DNA from: Pseudooceanicola antarcticus | GTDB taxonomy: Bacteria; Pseudomonadota; Alphaproteobacteria; Rhodobacterales; Rhodobacteraceae | NCBI RefSeq assembly: GCF_900215355.1 | Contig: NZ_OBEA01000009.1 | Location: 1 to 64,000, forward strand | Reading direction: 5' to 3' | DNA length: 64,000 bases | In this document: positions 34,084 to 42,844 of the stretch, one piece after another | How positions within the stretch are numbered: position 1 is the stretch's first letter | How the letters are laid out: the number at the start of each line of letters is the position of its first letter | The notes under the pieces: generated by a model | The model's input: only the letters and a program-made list of their open reading frames with translations | What the model was told of the DNA's origin: nothing | The model's database searches: none | Made by a program: the position numbers and the translations under genes

Positions 34084-34754
34084 CTGGCCGAAAAGACCGC
34101 CTCGGGCAAACGCGCCACGTGCTCGTTCCCGGCGCGGACATGGGCGCGCATCGCGGCCTCAGCGGCCTCGGGCGCGCCGTTGAGGATGGCGGCGGTGATC
34201 ACCCGGTGGTCCCGGTTGGACCGCCCGATGGATTCCGCCACATCCGCCGGCGGCATCTGCACCCGGATCAGCGGAATGCGCACCCGGTCGATGTAGGCCG
34301 AAGCGAACTTGTTGCCCGCCAGCCGCTCGATCAGGGCGTGATAGGCCCGGTTCTCGGCCCCGAAGGAGGGATAATCCCCCGCCGCCTCTGCGACATTCAT
34401 CCGCTCTTGCAGCGCCTCCAGCTCCTGCCGCATCTCGCCGCTCAGCTCTGCCTCGGCAGCCAGTTTCGCGGCCAGGCCTTCCAGCACCTCACGCACGCGG
34501 CCCATCTCGATCAACTCGGCGCGGGTATAGCAGCGCACCAGCACGCCGCGATTGGCGACGAACTCCAGGTAGCCCTCTCCGGTCAGCATGCGGAAGGCCT
34601 CGCGGACGCGGCCACGGCCGACGCCGAACTCCTCGGCCAGATCCATTTCGATCAGGCGCTGACCCAGACTGTAGGCCCCTTCAAGGATGCGCACCCGCAG
34701 CTGCGCGGCAATCCCCTCGGAGCTCAGACCCTCACGCGCTGCACCCTCTTCCAT
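34080..34754 (-). CDS. GntR family (FadR/FCD) transcriptional regulator
   Basis: A 224-residue regulator with an N-terminal winged helix (GIAAQLRVRILEGAYSLGQRL, then LAEEFGVGRGRVREAFRMLTGEGYLEF) and an all-helical FCD ligand domain from about residue 90 (ENRAYHALIERLAGNKF, and the RSNRDHRVITAAIL metal-ligand region). Its start follows AGGAGGGAA. It sits between the P450 and the ABC transporter operon and is divergent from the latter. The matching palindromes upstream of both targets suggest that it represses both until an acid ligand is present. Confidence 0.9.
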   Translation of the reverse strand: MEEGAAREGLSSEGIAAQLRVRILEGAYSLGQRLIEMDLAEEFGVGRGRVREAFRMLTGEGYLEFVANRGVLVRCYTRAELIEMGRVREVLEGLAAKLAAEAELSGEMRQELEALQERMNVAEAAGDYPSFGAENRAYHALIERLAGNKFASAYIDRVRIPLIRVQMPPADVAESIGRSNRDHRVITAAILNGAPEAAEAAMRAHVRAGNEHVARLPEAVFSAS

Positions 34755-34816
34755 CGGGTTCCCTCCTGCATTCCGGCGCCAGCATGACCCGGATCCGCGA
34801 AGATGACCAGATCAGG

Positions 34817-34828
34817 ATTGTTGACAAT
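34817..34828. promoter_or_regulatory. Candidate GntR operator overlapping the ABC operon promoter
   Basis: ATTGTTGACAAT lies inside the longer inverted repeat GGATTGT-TG-ACAATCC (34815-34830). The internal TTGACA at 34821-34826 could be the -35 element of the plus-strand operon, so a bound regulator would block it. It differs from the site upstream of the P450 at only one of 12 positions. Confidence 0.68.
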
Positions 34829-34894
34829 CCACCCGAGCAATAGGACACTTGGTGTACTATTGGAGCGGCCCGCTAGTGGCCGTAGGGAGGAAAA

Positions 34895-36460
34895 ATGCAA
34901 TACCATCTGAAACCGCGCCGCCGCGCGGCGGTGCTCGGTGCATCCGCACTTGCCCTGCTGGCGGCCACGCCGGTGACTGCCGAGACACTGACCGTCGCCA
35001 TCCCCACTTTCTCGGAACAGACGATGACGCCCTGGGCCGGCTCGGGCCAGCGCAAGACCTATCTCGACCTGGTCTATGATTACCTTGTCTACATCGACGC
35101 GGAGGGCAACGCCGAGCCCGGCCTCGCCACCTCCTGGGAGATGGAGAACGAGGGCCAGACCTGGACCTTCAAACTGCGCGAAGGCGTGCCCTTCTCGGAC
35201 GAGAGCTGCGGCACGGTCACGGCGGAGGACGTGAAGTACTCGCTGGAGCGCCTGATCGGAGAGGACAGCCGCGCCGGCCCCGCCTCGACCATGCGCCGGG
35301 TCATCGACCGAGCCGAGGTGATCGACGAGCTGACGGTTCGGGTTCACCTGAAAGCCCCGGACTTCCTGCTGGCCACCGGCTACTTCGGCGAGGCCCAGCA
35401 GCTTGGAATCGTCTGCAAGTCCTACATCGAAGCCCAGGGAGAGGGCGCCGATGCGGCCATGCCGGTCGGCACCGGCCCCTATACCGTGGCGGAGTCCATC
35501 GACGGCTCAGAGATCACCCTGAGCCTGCGTGAGGATGTCGATCACTGGCGCGTGTCGCCCGACTTCGACGAGATCACCTTCCGCGCCGTGCCGGAAGAGG
35601 CCACCCGTGTCGCCATGCTGCAGGCGGGCGAGGCGGATATCGCCCCGGTCAGCTTCGATTCGATCCCCGGCCTCGAAAACGCGGGCCTGCGGATCGTCTC
35701 GGCGGAAAAGACCTGGTCTCCGGTGATCCGGCTGGGCGGTACGGTGCAGACCGACCCCGACCGCTTCAACCCCGACAACCCCTGGGCCGACGTCAGGGTG
35801 CGCCAGGCGCTGAACTATGCCGTCGACAAGCAGACCATCATCGACGAGCTCTTCCATGGTCAGGGCACCATCGCCAATGCCGATACCCCGGTTGCGGCCT
35901 GGAACTCGGTTCCGCCCTACCCCTACGATCCCGAGAAGGCACGCGAGCTGCTGGCCGAGGCCGGCTATCCCGACGGCTTCGAGATGCGTCTGAAGACCTT
36001 CACCACCACCCCCGGTGCCGAGCTGCCGCTGATGGCAGAGGCCGTGGCGCTCTACTGGGCGGATGTGGGGATCGACGTCACGATCGAGCCGGGCGACTGG
36101 CCCTCGATCCGCTCCGAGTGGACCTCGGGCAAGCCGCTGGACTTCGCCATGACCCACCGCGGCTTCCCCTTCGCCAACCCCGAGAACGGGGTCGAGGCGG
36201 GCTTCTCGACCAAGTCGCTCTTCGCCTCCTTCACCTCGGACGAGCTTGAGACAAAGCTGGCCGAGCTGGGCGCCGAGACCGACCCGGCGAAGCGGACCGA
36301 ACGCCTGACCGACATCGGGCACTACATCCGCGACCAGGCGGGCGCCGTCTTCATGGTGCTGGCCAATGAGCCCTACGGCGTCGGCAGCCGCGTCGGAGAC
36401 TGGGGGATCGACACCTCCTACGTCTACAACTTCGACCAGGCCGAACTGGCGTCCGAGTAA
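34895..36460 (+). CDS. ABC transporter periplasmic substrate-binding protein (SBP family 5, peptide/opine type)
   Basis: A 521-residue exported binding protein. Residues 1-29 form a signal peptide (basic RRR, then LGASALALLAATPVTAE). The mature protein has the family-5 pattern: LVYDYLVYIDAEGNAEPGLATSWEMENEGQTWTFKLREGVPFSD at the start of lobe I, and NPDNPWADVRVRQALNYAVDKQTII in the middle. The start follows AGGGAGGAAAA. It is the first gene of the importer operon. A strong hairpin after its stop probably raises its expression relative to the permeases. The ligand is not predictable from sequence. Peptides, opines, glycosides and nickel chelates are all family possibilities. Confidence 0.92.
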   Translation: MQYHLKPRRRAAVLGASALALLAATPVTAETLTVAIPTFSEQTMTPWAGSGQRKTYLDLVYDYLVYIDAEGNAEPGLATSWEMENEGQTWTFKLREGVPFSDESCGTVTAEDVKYSLERLIGEDSRAGPASTMRRVIDRAEVIDELTVRVHLKAPDFLLATGYFGEAQQLGIVCKSYIEAQGEGADAAMPVGTGPYTVAESIDGSEITLSLREDVDHWRVSPDFDEITFRAVPEEATRVAMLQAGEADIAPVSFDSIPGLENAGLRIVSAEKTWSPVIRLGGTVQTDPDRFNPDNPWADVRVRQALNYAVDKQTIIDELFHGQGTIANADTPVAAWNSVPPYPYDPEKARELLAEAGYPDGFEMRLKTFTTTPGAELPLMAEAVALYWADVGIDVTIEPGDWPSIRSEWTSGKPLDFAMTHRGFPFANPENGVEAGFSTKSLFASFTSDELETKLAELGAETDPAKRTERLTDIGHYIRDQAGAVFMVLANEPYGVGSRVGDWGIDTSYVYNFDQAELASE

Positions 36461-36468
36461 CGCCTGAA

Positions 36469-36494
36469 GGGGGGCGGCCCCGCTGCCGCCCCCC
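36469..36494 (+). terminator. Intercistronic hairpin after the binding-protein gene
   Basis: A 10-bp perfect stem GGGGGGCGGC / GCCGCCCCCC with a 6-base loop, followed by a C/T-rich run. Hairpins in this position in ABC operons commonly protect the upstream binding-protein message and partly terminate transcription. Confidence 0.55.
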
Positions 36495-36563
36495 CCCTCT
36501 CCCTCGCAGACCATCCCGCGCGGCGCCCTTCCCCACCCCCGTGCCCGAGAAGACAGGACCTCC

Positions 36564-37487
36564 ATGCTGAAACATCTTGCCGGACGACTGGCCGAGGCGC
36601 TGGTGGCGCTCGTGCTGATGAGCCTCGTGATCTTCCTGCTGAGCCGGGTCATCGGCGATCCCGTGGCGCTCTTGCTTTCGGACAGTGCCACCGAGGCGGA
36701 CCGGCAGCTGCTGATCCAGCAGCTCGGGCTCGACCGGCCCATGTGGCAGCAGTATTTCACCTTCCTCGGCAATGCGCTGCAGGGCGACTTCGGCCAGTCC
36801 GTCACCGCCGGGCGCGAGGATGCGCTGGAGCTGGTGCTCTCGCGGCTGCCTGCCTCGCTGTCGCTGGCGGGCGTGGCGCTGGCCTTCACCCTGGTGCTGG
36901 GCATCCTGCTGGGCGTGCTGGCGGCGATCACCCGCGGCACCCTGGCCGACCTGGCCGTGCGCATGCTGGCCCTGCTGGGACAATCGGCGCCCAGCTTCTG
37001 GCTTGGCATCATGCTGATCTACGTCTTCGCGGTGCACCTGGGCTGGCTGCCCACCTCGGGCTTCGGAGGCCCCGCCTACTACGTCCTGCCCGCCCTGACG
37101 CTGGGGCTTTTCACCCTGGCTGCGATCACCCGGCTGGTGCGGGCCTCGATGCTCGAAGCGCTCAGCTCGGAATACGTCAAGCTGGCGCGGATCAAGGGCC
37201 TGTCGGAATGGAGCGTGGTGCTGCGCCATGCGCTCGGCAATTCGCTGATCCCCGTCGTCACCTTCATGGGCACCTTCTTTGCAACCATGATCACCGGCGC
37301 CGTGGTGGTCGAGACGGTCTTCGCCTGGCCCGGCATCGGGCGGCTCGCCTACGAGAGCATCATGGCGCGCGATTTCCCCGTCATCCAGACCGTGGTGCTG
37401 GTGATCACCGCCTTCTTCATCCTCGCCAACCTGATCGTCGACCTGCTCTATCTCGCCATCGACCCGCGCATGCGGGCCGCGGGCTGA
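36564..37487 (+). CDS. ABC transporter permease (DppB/OppB type)
   Basis: A 307-residue inner-membrane permease with about six transmembrane segments. It carries the DppB hallmark LLSDSATEADRQLLIQQLGLDRPMWQQYFTFLGNALQGDFGQS after the first segment, and the EAA-type coupling loop around SSEYVKLARIKGLSEWSVVLRHALGNSL. It forms the membrane channel with the permease encoded next, 24 bp downstream. Confidence 0.93.
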   Translation: MLKHLAGRLAEALVALVLMSLVIFLLSRVIGDPVALLLSDSATEADRQLLIQQLGLDRPMWQQYFTFLGNALQGDFGQSVTAGREDALELVLSRLPASLSLAGVALAFTLVLGILLGVLAAITRGTLADLAVRMLALLGQSAPSFWLGIMLIYVFAVHLGWLPTSGFGGPAYYVLPALTLGLFTLAAITRLVRASMLEALSSEYVKLARIKGLSEWSVVLRHALGNSLIPVVTFMGTFFATMITGAVVVETVFAWPGIGRLAYESIMARDFPVIQTVVLVITAFFILANLIVDLLYLAIDPRMRAAG

Positions 37488-37511
37488 ACCGGCATCCACA
37501 GGGACCCATTC

Positions 37512-38348
37512 ATGACCCGTGATCTCTCTTTCAAACTGGCCCTCGGGCTGCTTGTCGTCTTCGTGCTGGTGGCGCTCTTCGGCCCCTACCTGCTGGAGCA
37601 CGACCCGCTGCGCGGCTCCCTGCGCGCCCGCCTCGACCCGCCCGCCTGGGCCGAGGGCGGATCGGCCGAGCATCTGCTGGGCACCGACCGGCTGGGCCGG
37701 GACGTGCTGGCGCGGATCGTGCAGGGCGCCCGCATCAGCCTGGCGGTCTGCCTGGTGGTCATCGCCATCGCCGGCAGCATCGGCACCGCGCTCGGCACGT
37801 TCTCGGGCTATGTCGGCGGCTGGGTCGACCGGGTGCTGATGCGTCTCGTCGACCTGGCGCTCTCTCTGCCGGTGATCCTGCTGGCCCTGCTCTTTGCCGC
37901 CGTGGTCGGGCCCTCCTTCCTCAACATCGTCATCGTCATCTCGATGGTGCTCTGGTCGCAATACGCCCGCATGTCGCGCGGCGAGACCCTGCGGGTGAAG
38001 AACGAGGATTATGTCGACCTCGCCCGCACCTCGGGGCTGGGCCACGTGGCGATCATCTTCCGCCACGTGCTGCCCAATATCGCCCCCTCGCTGATCGTCG
38101 TGGCGACGCTGCAGGTCGGCGTGGTGATCGTGCTGGAGGCCTCGCTGTCGTTCCTCGGCGTCGGCGTGCCGCCGCCCAACCCCTCCTGGGGAGGCATGGT
38201 GGCCGAGGGCCGCAGCTACATCGTCACCGCCTGGTGGGTCTCGGCCCTGCCCGGAATCGCCATCGTGCTGGTGGTCATGGCCGTCAACGTGGTGGGTGAC
38301 GCGCTCACCGATCGCATCAACCCCGGACTGAGAGGACGCGGCGCATGA
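37512..38348 (+). CDS. ABC transporter permease (DppC/OppC type)
   Basis: A 278-residue permease with about six membrane segments. The DppC signature HLLGTDRLGRDVLARIVQGARISL lies near residues 55-80, and the EAA loop is in NEDYVDLARTSGLGHVAIIFRHVLPNI. The C-terminal PNPSWGGMVAEGRSYI motif is typical. It overlaps the next gene by 4 bp (ATGA), so translation is coupled. Confidence 0.93.
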   Translation: MTRDLSFKLALGLLVVFVLVALFGPYLLEHDPLRGSLRARLDPPAWAEGGSAEHLLGTDRLGRDVLARIVQGARISLAVCLVVIAIAGSIGTALGTFSGYVGGWVDRVLMRLVDLALSLPVILLALLFAAVVGPSFLNIVIVISMVLWSQYARMSRGETLRVKNEDYVDLARTSGLGHVAIIFRHVLPNIAPSLIVVATLQVGVVIVLEASLSFLGVGVPPPNPSWGGMVAEGRSYIVTAWWVSALPGIAIVLVVMAVNVVGDALTDRINPGLRGRGA

Positions 38349-39322
38349 CCGAGCCCCTGCTATCCATCCGCGACCTCACGGTTCGCGTCGGCAAGCACCC
38401 CGAGGCGCCCTCGATCCTCGACCGCGTCTCGCTGGACCTGATGCCCGGAGAGACCCTGGGACTCGTGGGCGAGAGCGGTTCGGGCAAGTCGACGCTCGGC
38501 ATGTCGGTGCTGCGGCTCAATTCGCCCCGCCTGGCCGCCGGCACCACGGGACAGATCCTGTGGCAGGGCCGGGACGTGCAGAAGATGAGCGCCCGCCAGC
38601 TGCGCCGCATTCGCGGCGAAGAGATCTCGATGATCCTGCAGGACCCGATGGCCTCGCTGAACCCGGTGCAATCCATTGGCGTGCAACTGCGCGAGGCCCT
38701 GCGCCGCAGCGGCAAGCGCAACCTCTCGGCCGCCGCCGAGGCGGCCCTGGCCGAGGTCAACATCCCCTCTCCCGCCGACCGGCTGCGTGCTTATCCGCAC
38801 CAGATGTCGGGTGGCATGCGGCAACGCATCGTCTCGGCCATCGGGCTGGCGCAGGATCCCAACCTGCTGATCTGCGACGAACCCACCACCGCGCTCGACG
38901 CGACGATCCAGTACCAGTTCCTGGAGCTTCTCGCGGCGCTGCGCGCGGCGCATGACATGGCGATGCTCTTCATCACCCATGACTTCGGCGTGGTGGCGCG
39001 GATCTGCGACCGGGTGGCGGTGATGTACGCAGGCCGCATCGTCGAGACCGGCCCCGTGGCCGAGATCTTCGCCCGCCCCGCCCATCCCTATACCCGTGCG
39101 CTTCTGGCCTCGGTGCCCTCCACCCGCCATGCGCCCCGCCGTTTGCCGGTGATCGAGGGCCAGCCGCCCGCCGTCGGCAACCGCCCCCGCGGCTGCCCCT
39201 TCCACCCGCGCTGTGCCGCGGCCACCGATCAGTGCCAGAGCGTTCCGCCCCGCGCCGAGATCCGCCCCGGCCACGTCCTTGACTGCTGGCACCCGCAGGA
39301 GATTGCCCATGACCCCGCCTGA
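38345..39322 (+). CDS. ABC transporter ATP-binding protein (DppD/OppD type)
   Basis: A 325-residue nucleotide-binding subunit. Walker A is GESGSGKST, the Q-loop is SMILQDPMASLNPV, the ABC signature is SGGMRQRI, Walker B is LLICDEPTTALD, and the switch histidine is in FITHDFG. The C-terminal oligopeptide extension has the iron-sulfur-type cysteine pattern CPFHPRCAAATDQC. It overlaps the second ATPase gene by 14 bp and should act with it as a heterodimer powering import. Confidence 0.95.
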   Translation: MTEPLLSIRDLTVRVGKHPEAPSILDRVSLDLMPGETLGLVGESGSGKSTLGMSVLRLNSPRLAAGTTGQILWQGRDVQKMSARQLRRIRGEEISMILQDPMASLNPVQSIGVQLREALRRSGKRNLSAAAEAALAEVNIPSPADRLRAYPHQMSGGMRQRIVSAIGLAQDPNLLICDEPTTALDATIQYQFLELLAALRAAHDMAMLFITHDFGVVARICDRVAVMYAGRIVETGPVAEIFARPAHPYTRALLASVPSTRHAPRRLPVIEGQPPAVGNRPRGCPFHPRCAAATDQCQSVPPRAEIRPGHVLDCWHPQEIAHDPA

Positions 39323-40337
39323 CCGCGCCCTGCGCGTCGTGCCCGAGCGCGCCGAGACCCCGCCCCGCCCCGCCCCCTCCGGGCCGCCGATCCTGGAAGC
39401 CCGCCGCCTTGGCCGCGCCTTCAAGGTCCGTGGCGGGCTGCTGCATGCGCTCTCGAACGTCACGCTCAGCTGCGCGCCCGGCACCTCGCTGGGGATCGTC
39501 GGGGAATCCGGCTGCGGCAAGACCACGCTCAACCGCCTGCTGCTGGCGCTGGACCGGCCGACCAGCGGCGAGGTGATGTTCCGTGGCAAGCCGCTGTCGG
39601 ACATGTCCCGCGCCGAGATGCGCGTCTACCGCCGCGCCGTGCAGCCGGTGTTCCAGAACCCCTATTCCTCGCTCTCGCCGCGCATGAAGGTGCGCCGCAT
39701 CATCGCCGAGCCGCTCTCGGCCAGCCGCGAGATGAGCCGCGCCGGGGTCCGTGACCGGGTGATCGAGGTGCTGGAACAGGTGGGTCTTTCCGCCGATGTG
39801 GCCGACCGGCTGCCCTCTGAATTCTCGGGCGGGCAACGCCAGCGCATCGCCATCGCCCGCGCCCTGGCCTCGCGTCCCGAGCTGCTGCTGCTGGACGAGC
39901 CGGTGAGCTCTCAGGACATCTCAATCCAGGCGCAGATCCTGAACATCCTGAAGGACCTGCAAGAGGACTACGGCCTCGCCACGCTCTTCGTCAGCCACGA
40001 CCTGGCGACGGTGCGCTTCATGTGCGACGAGGTGGTGGTGATCTACCTGGGCCGGGTGGTCGAACGGGGTCCCGCCGCGCGGATCTGCACCACCCCCGAC
40101 CACCCCTATACCGCCGCGCTGCTGGCCGCCGCCCTGCCCGCCGACCCGGCTGCTCCGGCCACCGACACCCCCCCGATGGGAGAGCTGCCCTCGCCCCTCT
40201 CGCCGCCCTCGGGCTGCGCCTACCACACCCGCTGCCCCTTCGCGCAGGAGATCTGCAAGCAGGAGCGCCCGGTGCTGAAAGAGACCCCAAGGGGCGAGGT
40301 CGCCTGCCACCGGGTCAGCGCCGAGGGCTGGTCATGA
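39309..40337 (+). CDS. ABC transporter ATP-binding protein (DppF/OppF type)
   Basis: A 342-residue ATPase. Walker A is GESGCGKTT, the signature is SGGQRQRIAIARAL, Walker B is LLLLDEPVSSQD, the H-loop is FVSHDLATV, and the C-terminal cysteine cluster is CAYHTRCPFAQEIC. I take the start at 39309 (MTPPDR), inside the end of the preceding gene. The open frame reaches further upstream but would overlap more than is usual. Its stop overlaps the CapA-like gene start by 4 bp. Confidence 0.93.
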   Translation: MTPPDRALRVVPERAETPPRPAPSGPPILEARRLGRAFKVRGGLLHALSNVTLSCAPGTSLGIVGESGCGKTTLNRLLLALDRPTSGEVMFRGKPLSDMSRAEMRVYRRAVQPVFQNPYSSLSPRMKVRRIIAEPLSASREMSRAGVRDRVIEVLEQVGLSADVADRLPSEFSGGQRQRIAIARALASRPELLLLDEPVSSQDISIQAQILNILKDLQEDYGLATLFVSHDLATVRFMCDEVVVIYLGRVVERGPAARICTTPDHPYTAALLAAALPADPAAPATDTPPMGELPSPLSPPSGCAYHTRCPFAQEICKQERPVLKETPRGEVACHRVSAEGWS

Positions 40338-41443
40338 GCCTGAACTTCACCGCCGTCGGCGACGTCGCCCCGGACCGCGAGGACCCGGCCTCGATCTTCG
40401 CCCATGTGCGCGACCGCCTGCGCTCTGCCGATCTCGGCTATTGCCAGCTCGAGGTGAACCTGACCACGCGCGGCACCCGCCTGCCCCAGGCCCGCCACAC
40501 CATGCGCGGCAAGCCCGAGATCGCCGATGCGCTGGTGGACACGGGGCTTGAGGTGGTCTCTTTCGCCGGCAACCACACCATGGACTGGGGGCCGGACGGC
40601 ATGTTCGACACGCTGGGCCACCTGGAGCGCGCCGGGGCCCTGCACATGGGCGCCGGGGCCAATATCGCCGAGGCCCGCCGCCCGGTCCTGGTCGAGCGCG
40701 GCGGCCTGAAGGTGGGCTTCCTGGCAGTGAACTCGATCCTGCCGGCCAACTACTGGGCCGAAGAGGACCGCCCCGGCTGCGCCCCGATGCGCGGCCATAC
40801 GCTTTACGAACAGATCGAGACCGACCAGCCGGGCACCCCCGCCCGCATCCACACCTTCCCGCACCGAGAGGACCTGGCCGCGCTCACCGCCTCGATCCGG
40901 GCGCTGAAACAGCAGGCGGACGTGGTGATCCTGTCGCATCATGCGGGCATCCACTTCGTCCCCGCCGTGGTGCCCGACTACCAGCGCGACGTGGCCTTCG
41001 CCGCCATCGACGCGGGCGCCGACATGGTGCTGGGCTGTCACGCGCATATCCTGAAGGGGATGGAGTTCTACAGGGGCCGCCCGATCATCCACTCGCTGGC
41101 CAATTTCGCGCTCGACCTGAAGATGGATGCCAGGCATGCCGCCTCGAAGGGCTTCCGTGAGATCCAGAAGCTGAACCCGGACTGGGTGCCGGACCTCGAC
41201 TCCAGCTACAATTTCCCGCCCGACAGCGCCATGTCGATGGTGGTGGAATGCCGGCTGGACCGCGATGGCGTCAGCGACCTGCGCCTGGTGCCGGTCTGGA
41301 TCGACCGCGATGCCGCGCCCCGTTTCGTGCCGCCCGAGGATCCAAGGTTCACCCGCATCCTCGACTACCTGCGCCAGATCTCGACCGAGGCCGGTTTCAC
41401 CACGGTCTACGAGGCCGATGCGGAGGTCATCCGTCCCCGATGA
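40334..41443 (+). CDS. CapA family metallophosphatase-like protein
   Basis: A 369-residue protein of the CapA (poly-gamma-glutamate synthesis accessory) family within the calcineurin-like phosphatase fold. The motif series is visible: GDVAPDR at the N-terminus, ELEVNL in the form QLEVNL, FAGNHTMDWG, SHHAGIHFVP and GCHAHILKGMEFYRGRPIIHSLANF. There is no signal peptide, so it should be cytoplasmic. It starts within ATGA at the end of the ABC ATPase gene and overlaps the MmgE/PrpD gene the same way. A hydrolytic step on the imported compound is plausible, and capsule synthesis is unlikely in this setting. Confidence 0.85.
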   Translation: MSLNFTAVGDVAPDREDPASIFAHVRDRLRSADLGYCQLEVNLTTRGTRLPQARHTMRGKPEIADALVDTGLEVVSFAGNHTMDWGPDGMFDTLGHLERAGALHMGAGANIAEARRPVLVERGGLKVGFLAVNSILPANYWAEEDRPGCAPMRGHTLYEQIETDQPGTPARIHTFPHREDLAALTASIRALKQQADVVILSHHAGIHFVPAVVPDYQRDVAFAAIDAGADMVLGCHAHILKGMEFYRGRPIIHSLANFALDLKMDARHAASKGFREIQKLNPDWVPDLDSSYNFPPDSAMSMVVECRLDRDGVSDLRLVPVWIDRDAAPRFVPPEDPRFTRILDYLRQISTEAGFTTVYEADAEVIRPR

Positions 41444-42768
41444 GCCTGACGCGCGATATCGCGGGCCGGGCGCTTGAGGTCGACGCCCTGCCGCCCCGGG
41501 CCCGCCACGCGGCGCGGTTGTCGCTGCTGGACGGGCTGGCGACCATGGGCGCAGCGGTGACGCTGGAGCCCGCCGCACGGCCTTTTGCCCAGATGGCGCG
41601 GGGCCCCGGCGCCTCGACGCTGCTGGCGGGCGGCACCGCGCCGCCGGGGCTGGCGGCGCTGGCCAATGGCGCGCTCTCCCATGCGCTGGACTTCGAGGAT
41701 ACCTTCGACGCCGCCGGGCTGCATCCCAACGCCGTGGCCATCCCCGCCCTGCTGGCCCTGGCCGAGCTCGAGGGCACGGCGCCCGAGCGCCTGCTGGTGG
41801 CCCTGGCGCTGGCCTGCGATGTCAGCTGCCGCATCGGCCTGTCCCTTGGCGCGGACCCGGCGGCGCGGGGCTGGTACCACCCGCCGATGATCGCCGCCGC
41901 CGGTGCCGCGCTCGGGGCCGCCCACCTGCTGCGGCTGAGCCCCGACCAGGCCACCTCCGCGATCTCCCTGGCGCTGACCCAGTTCAGCCTGACCGACGCC
42001 CTGAAGCGCAGCCCCGCCAGCGACCTGCGCGCCGTGCGCGATGGCTTTGCCGCCCGCGCCGCCGTCGAGGCCGCCCTGCTGGCCCGCGCCGGGGTCACCG
42101 GCACCGGCGATCCGCTGGCCGAACCCGGCGGGCTGGTCCATCTGCTTGCCGGCGCCCCGCCCGATCCCGCCGCCTTCGACGGGCTGGGCCGTACCTTCCA
42201 TGGCGAAGAGGTCACCCTGAAGCTCTGGCCCTGTTGTCGCGGCACCCATCCGGCGATTGCCCTGGGCCTGTCCCTGGCCGCCGAGGGCCGCGCGCCTGAG
42301 CAGCTGGAGAGCGCGGCCTTCACCCTCAATCCGCCCGACGACATGCTGTTTCATCCCCTGGCCGACCGGCAGCGCCCGCAATCGGCCATCGGTTCCAAGT
42401 TCTCGATCCCCTATGCCTTCGCCCATGCCTGGCTGCATGGTGCCCCCGACCTCCGCGCCTTCCAGCCCGAGGCCCGGCAGCACCCCGAGACGCTGCGGCT
42501 GGCCGCGAAGATCACCCTGCAGGACTGCGCGGCGGGGCTTCGGATTTCGGCCCTTCTGCGCTTTAACGACGGCGGGCAGGAGGTGCGTCCCCTGCCCGCC
42601 CCGCCGCGCCTGCCTGCCGGCACGACCCGGCAGGAGGAGATCGCCGGCAAGCTCGCCGATTGCCTGCGCCACGCGCCCGAGGCCATGGCGCCGCTGCTCT
42701 GCGCCCTCGAGGCCGAGCGCTTGCCCGCCGACCTCTCGCCACTGCTGGCCCCCTTGCGCGCGGCCTGA
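41440..42768 (+). CDS. MmgE/PrpD family protein
   Basis: A 442-residue protein of the MmgE/PrpD family (2-methylcitrate dehydratase and related lyases or isomerases). Visible family features are the GALSHALDFEDTFDAAGLHPN active-site segment, the ALGLSPDQ-like stretch LLRLSPDQATSAISLAL, and KLWPCCRGTHPAIAL in the second domain. It is the last gene of the importer operon, translationally coupled to the CapA-like gene. No methylcitrate cycle genes (prpB, prpC) are near, so it probably acts on the imported compound or a breakdown product. It could be dehydratase, decarboxylase or epimerase. Confidence 0.87.
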   Translation: MSLTRDIAGRALEVDALPPRARHAARLSLLDGLATMGAAVTLEPAARPFAQMARGPGASTLLAGGTAPPGLAALANGALSHALDFEDTFDAAGLHPNAVAIPALLALAELEGTAPERLLVALALACDVSCRIGLSLGADPAARGWYHPPMIAAAGAALGAAHLLRLSPDQATSAISLALTQFSLTDALKRSPASDLRAVRDGFAARAAVEAALLARAGVTGTGDPLAEPGGLVHLLAGAPPDPAAFDGLGRTFHGEEVTLKLWPCCRGTHPAIALGLSLAAEGRAPEQLESAAFTLNPPDDMLFHPLADRQRPQSAIGSKFSIPYAFAHAWLHGAPDLRAFQPEARQHPETLRLAAKITLQDCAAGLRISALLRFNDGGQEVRPLPAPPRLPAGTTRQEEIAGKLADCLRHAPEAMAPLLCALEAERLPADLSPLLAPLRAA

Positions 42769-42793
42769 GCCGGTACGACCCGGACAGAAAGAA

Positions 42794-42820
42794 ACGCCCG
42801 CCCCGGAAGAGGGCGGGCGT
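42794..42820 (-). terminator. Intrinsic terminator between convergent MmgE/PrpD and aldehyde dehydrogenase genes
   Basis: A 10-bp perfect stem ACGCCCGCCC / GGGCGGGCGT with a 7-base loop. On the minus strand it is followed by a T-rich run (TTTCTTTCTG), a good intrinsic terminator for the aldehyde dehydrogenase operon. It may also stop plus-strand transcription. Confidence 0.75.
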
Positions 42821-42844
42821 CATGGCTTTCAGATCCGAGGTGTC

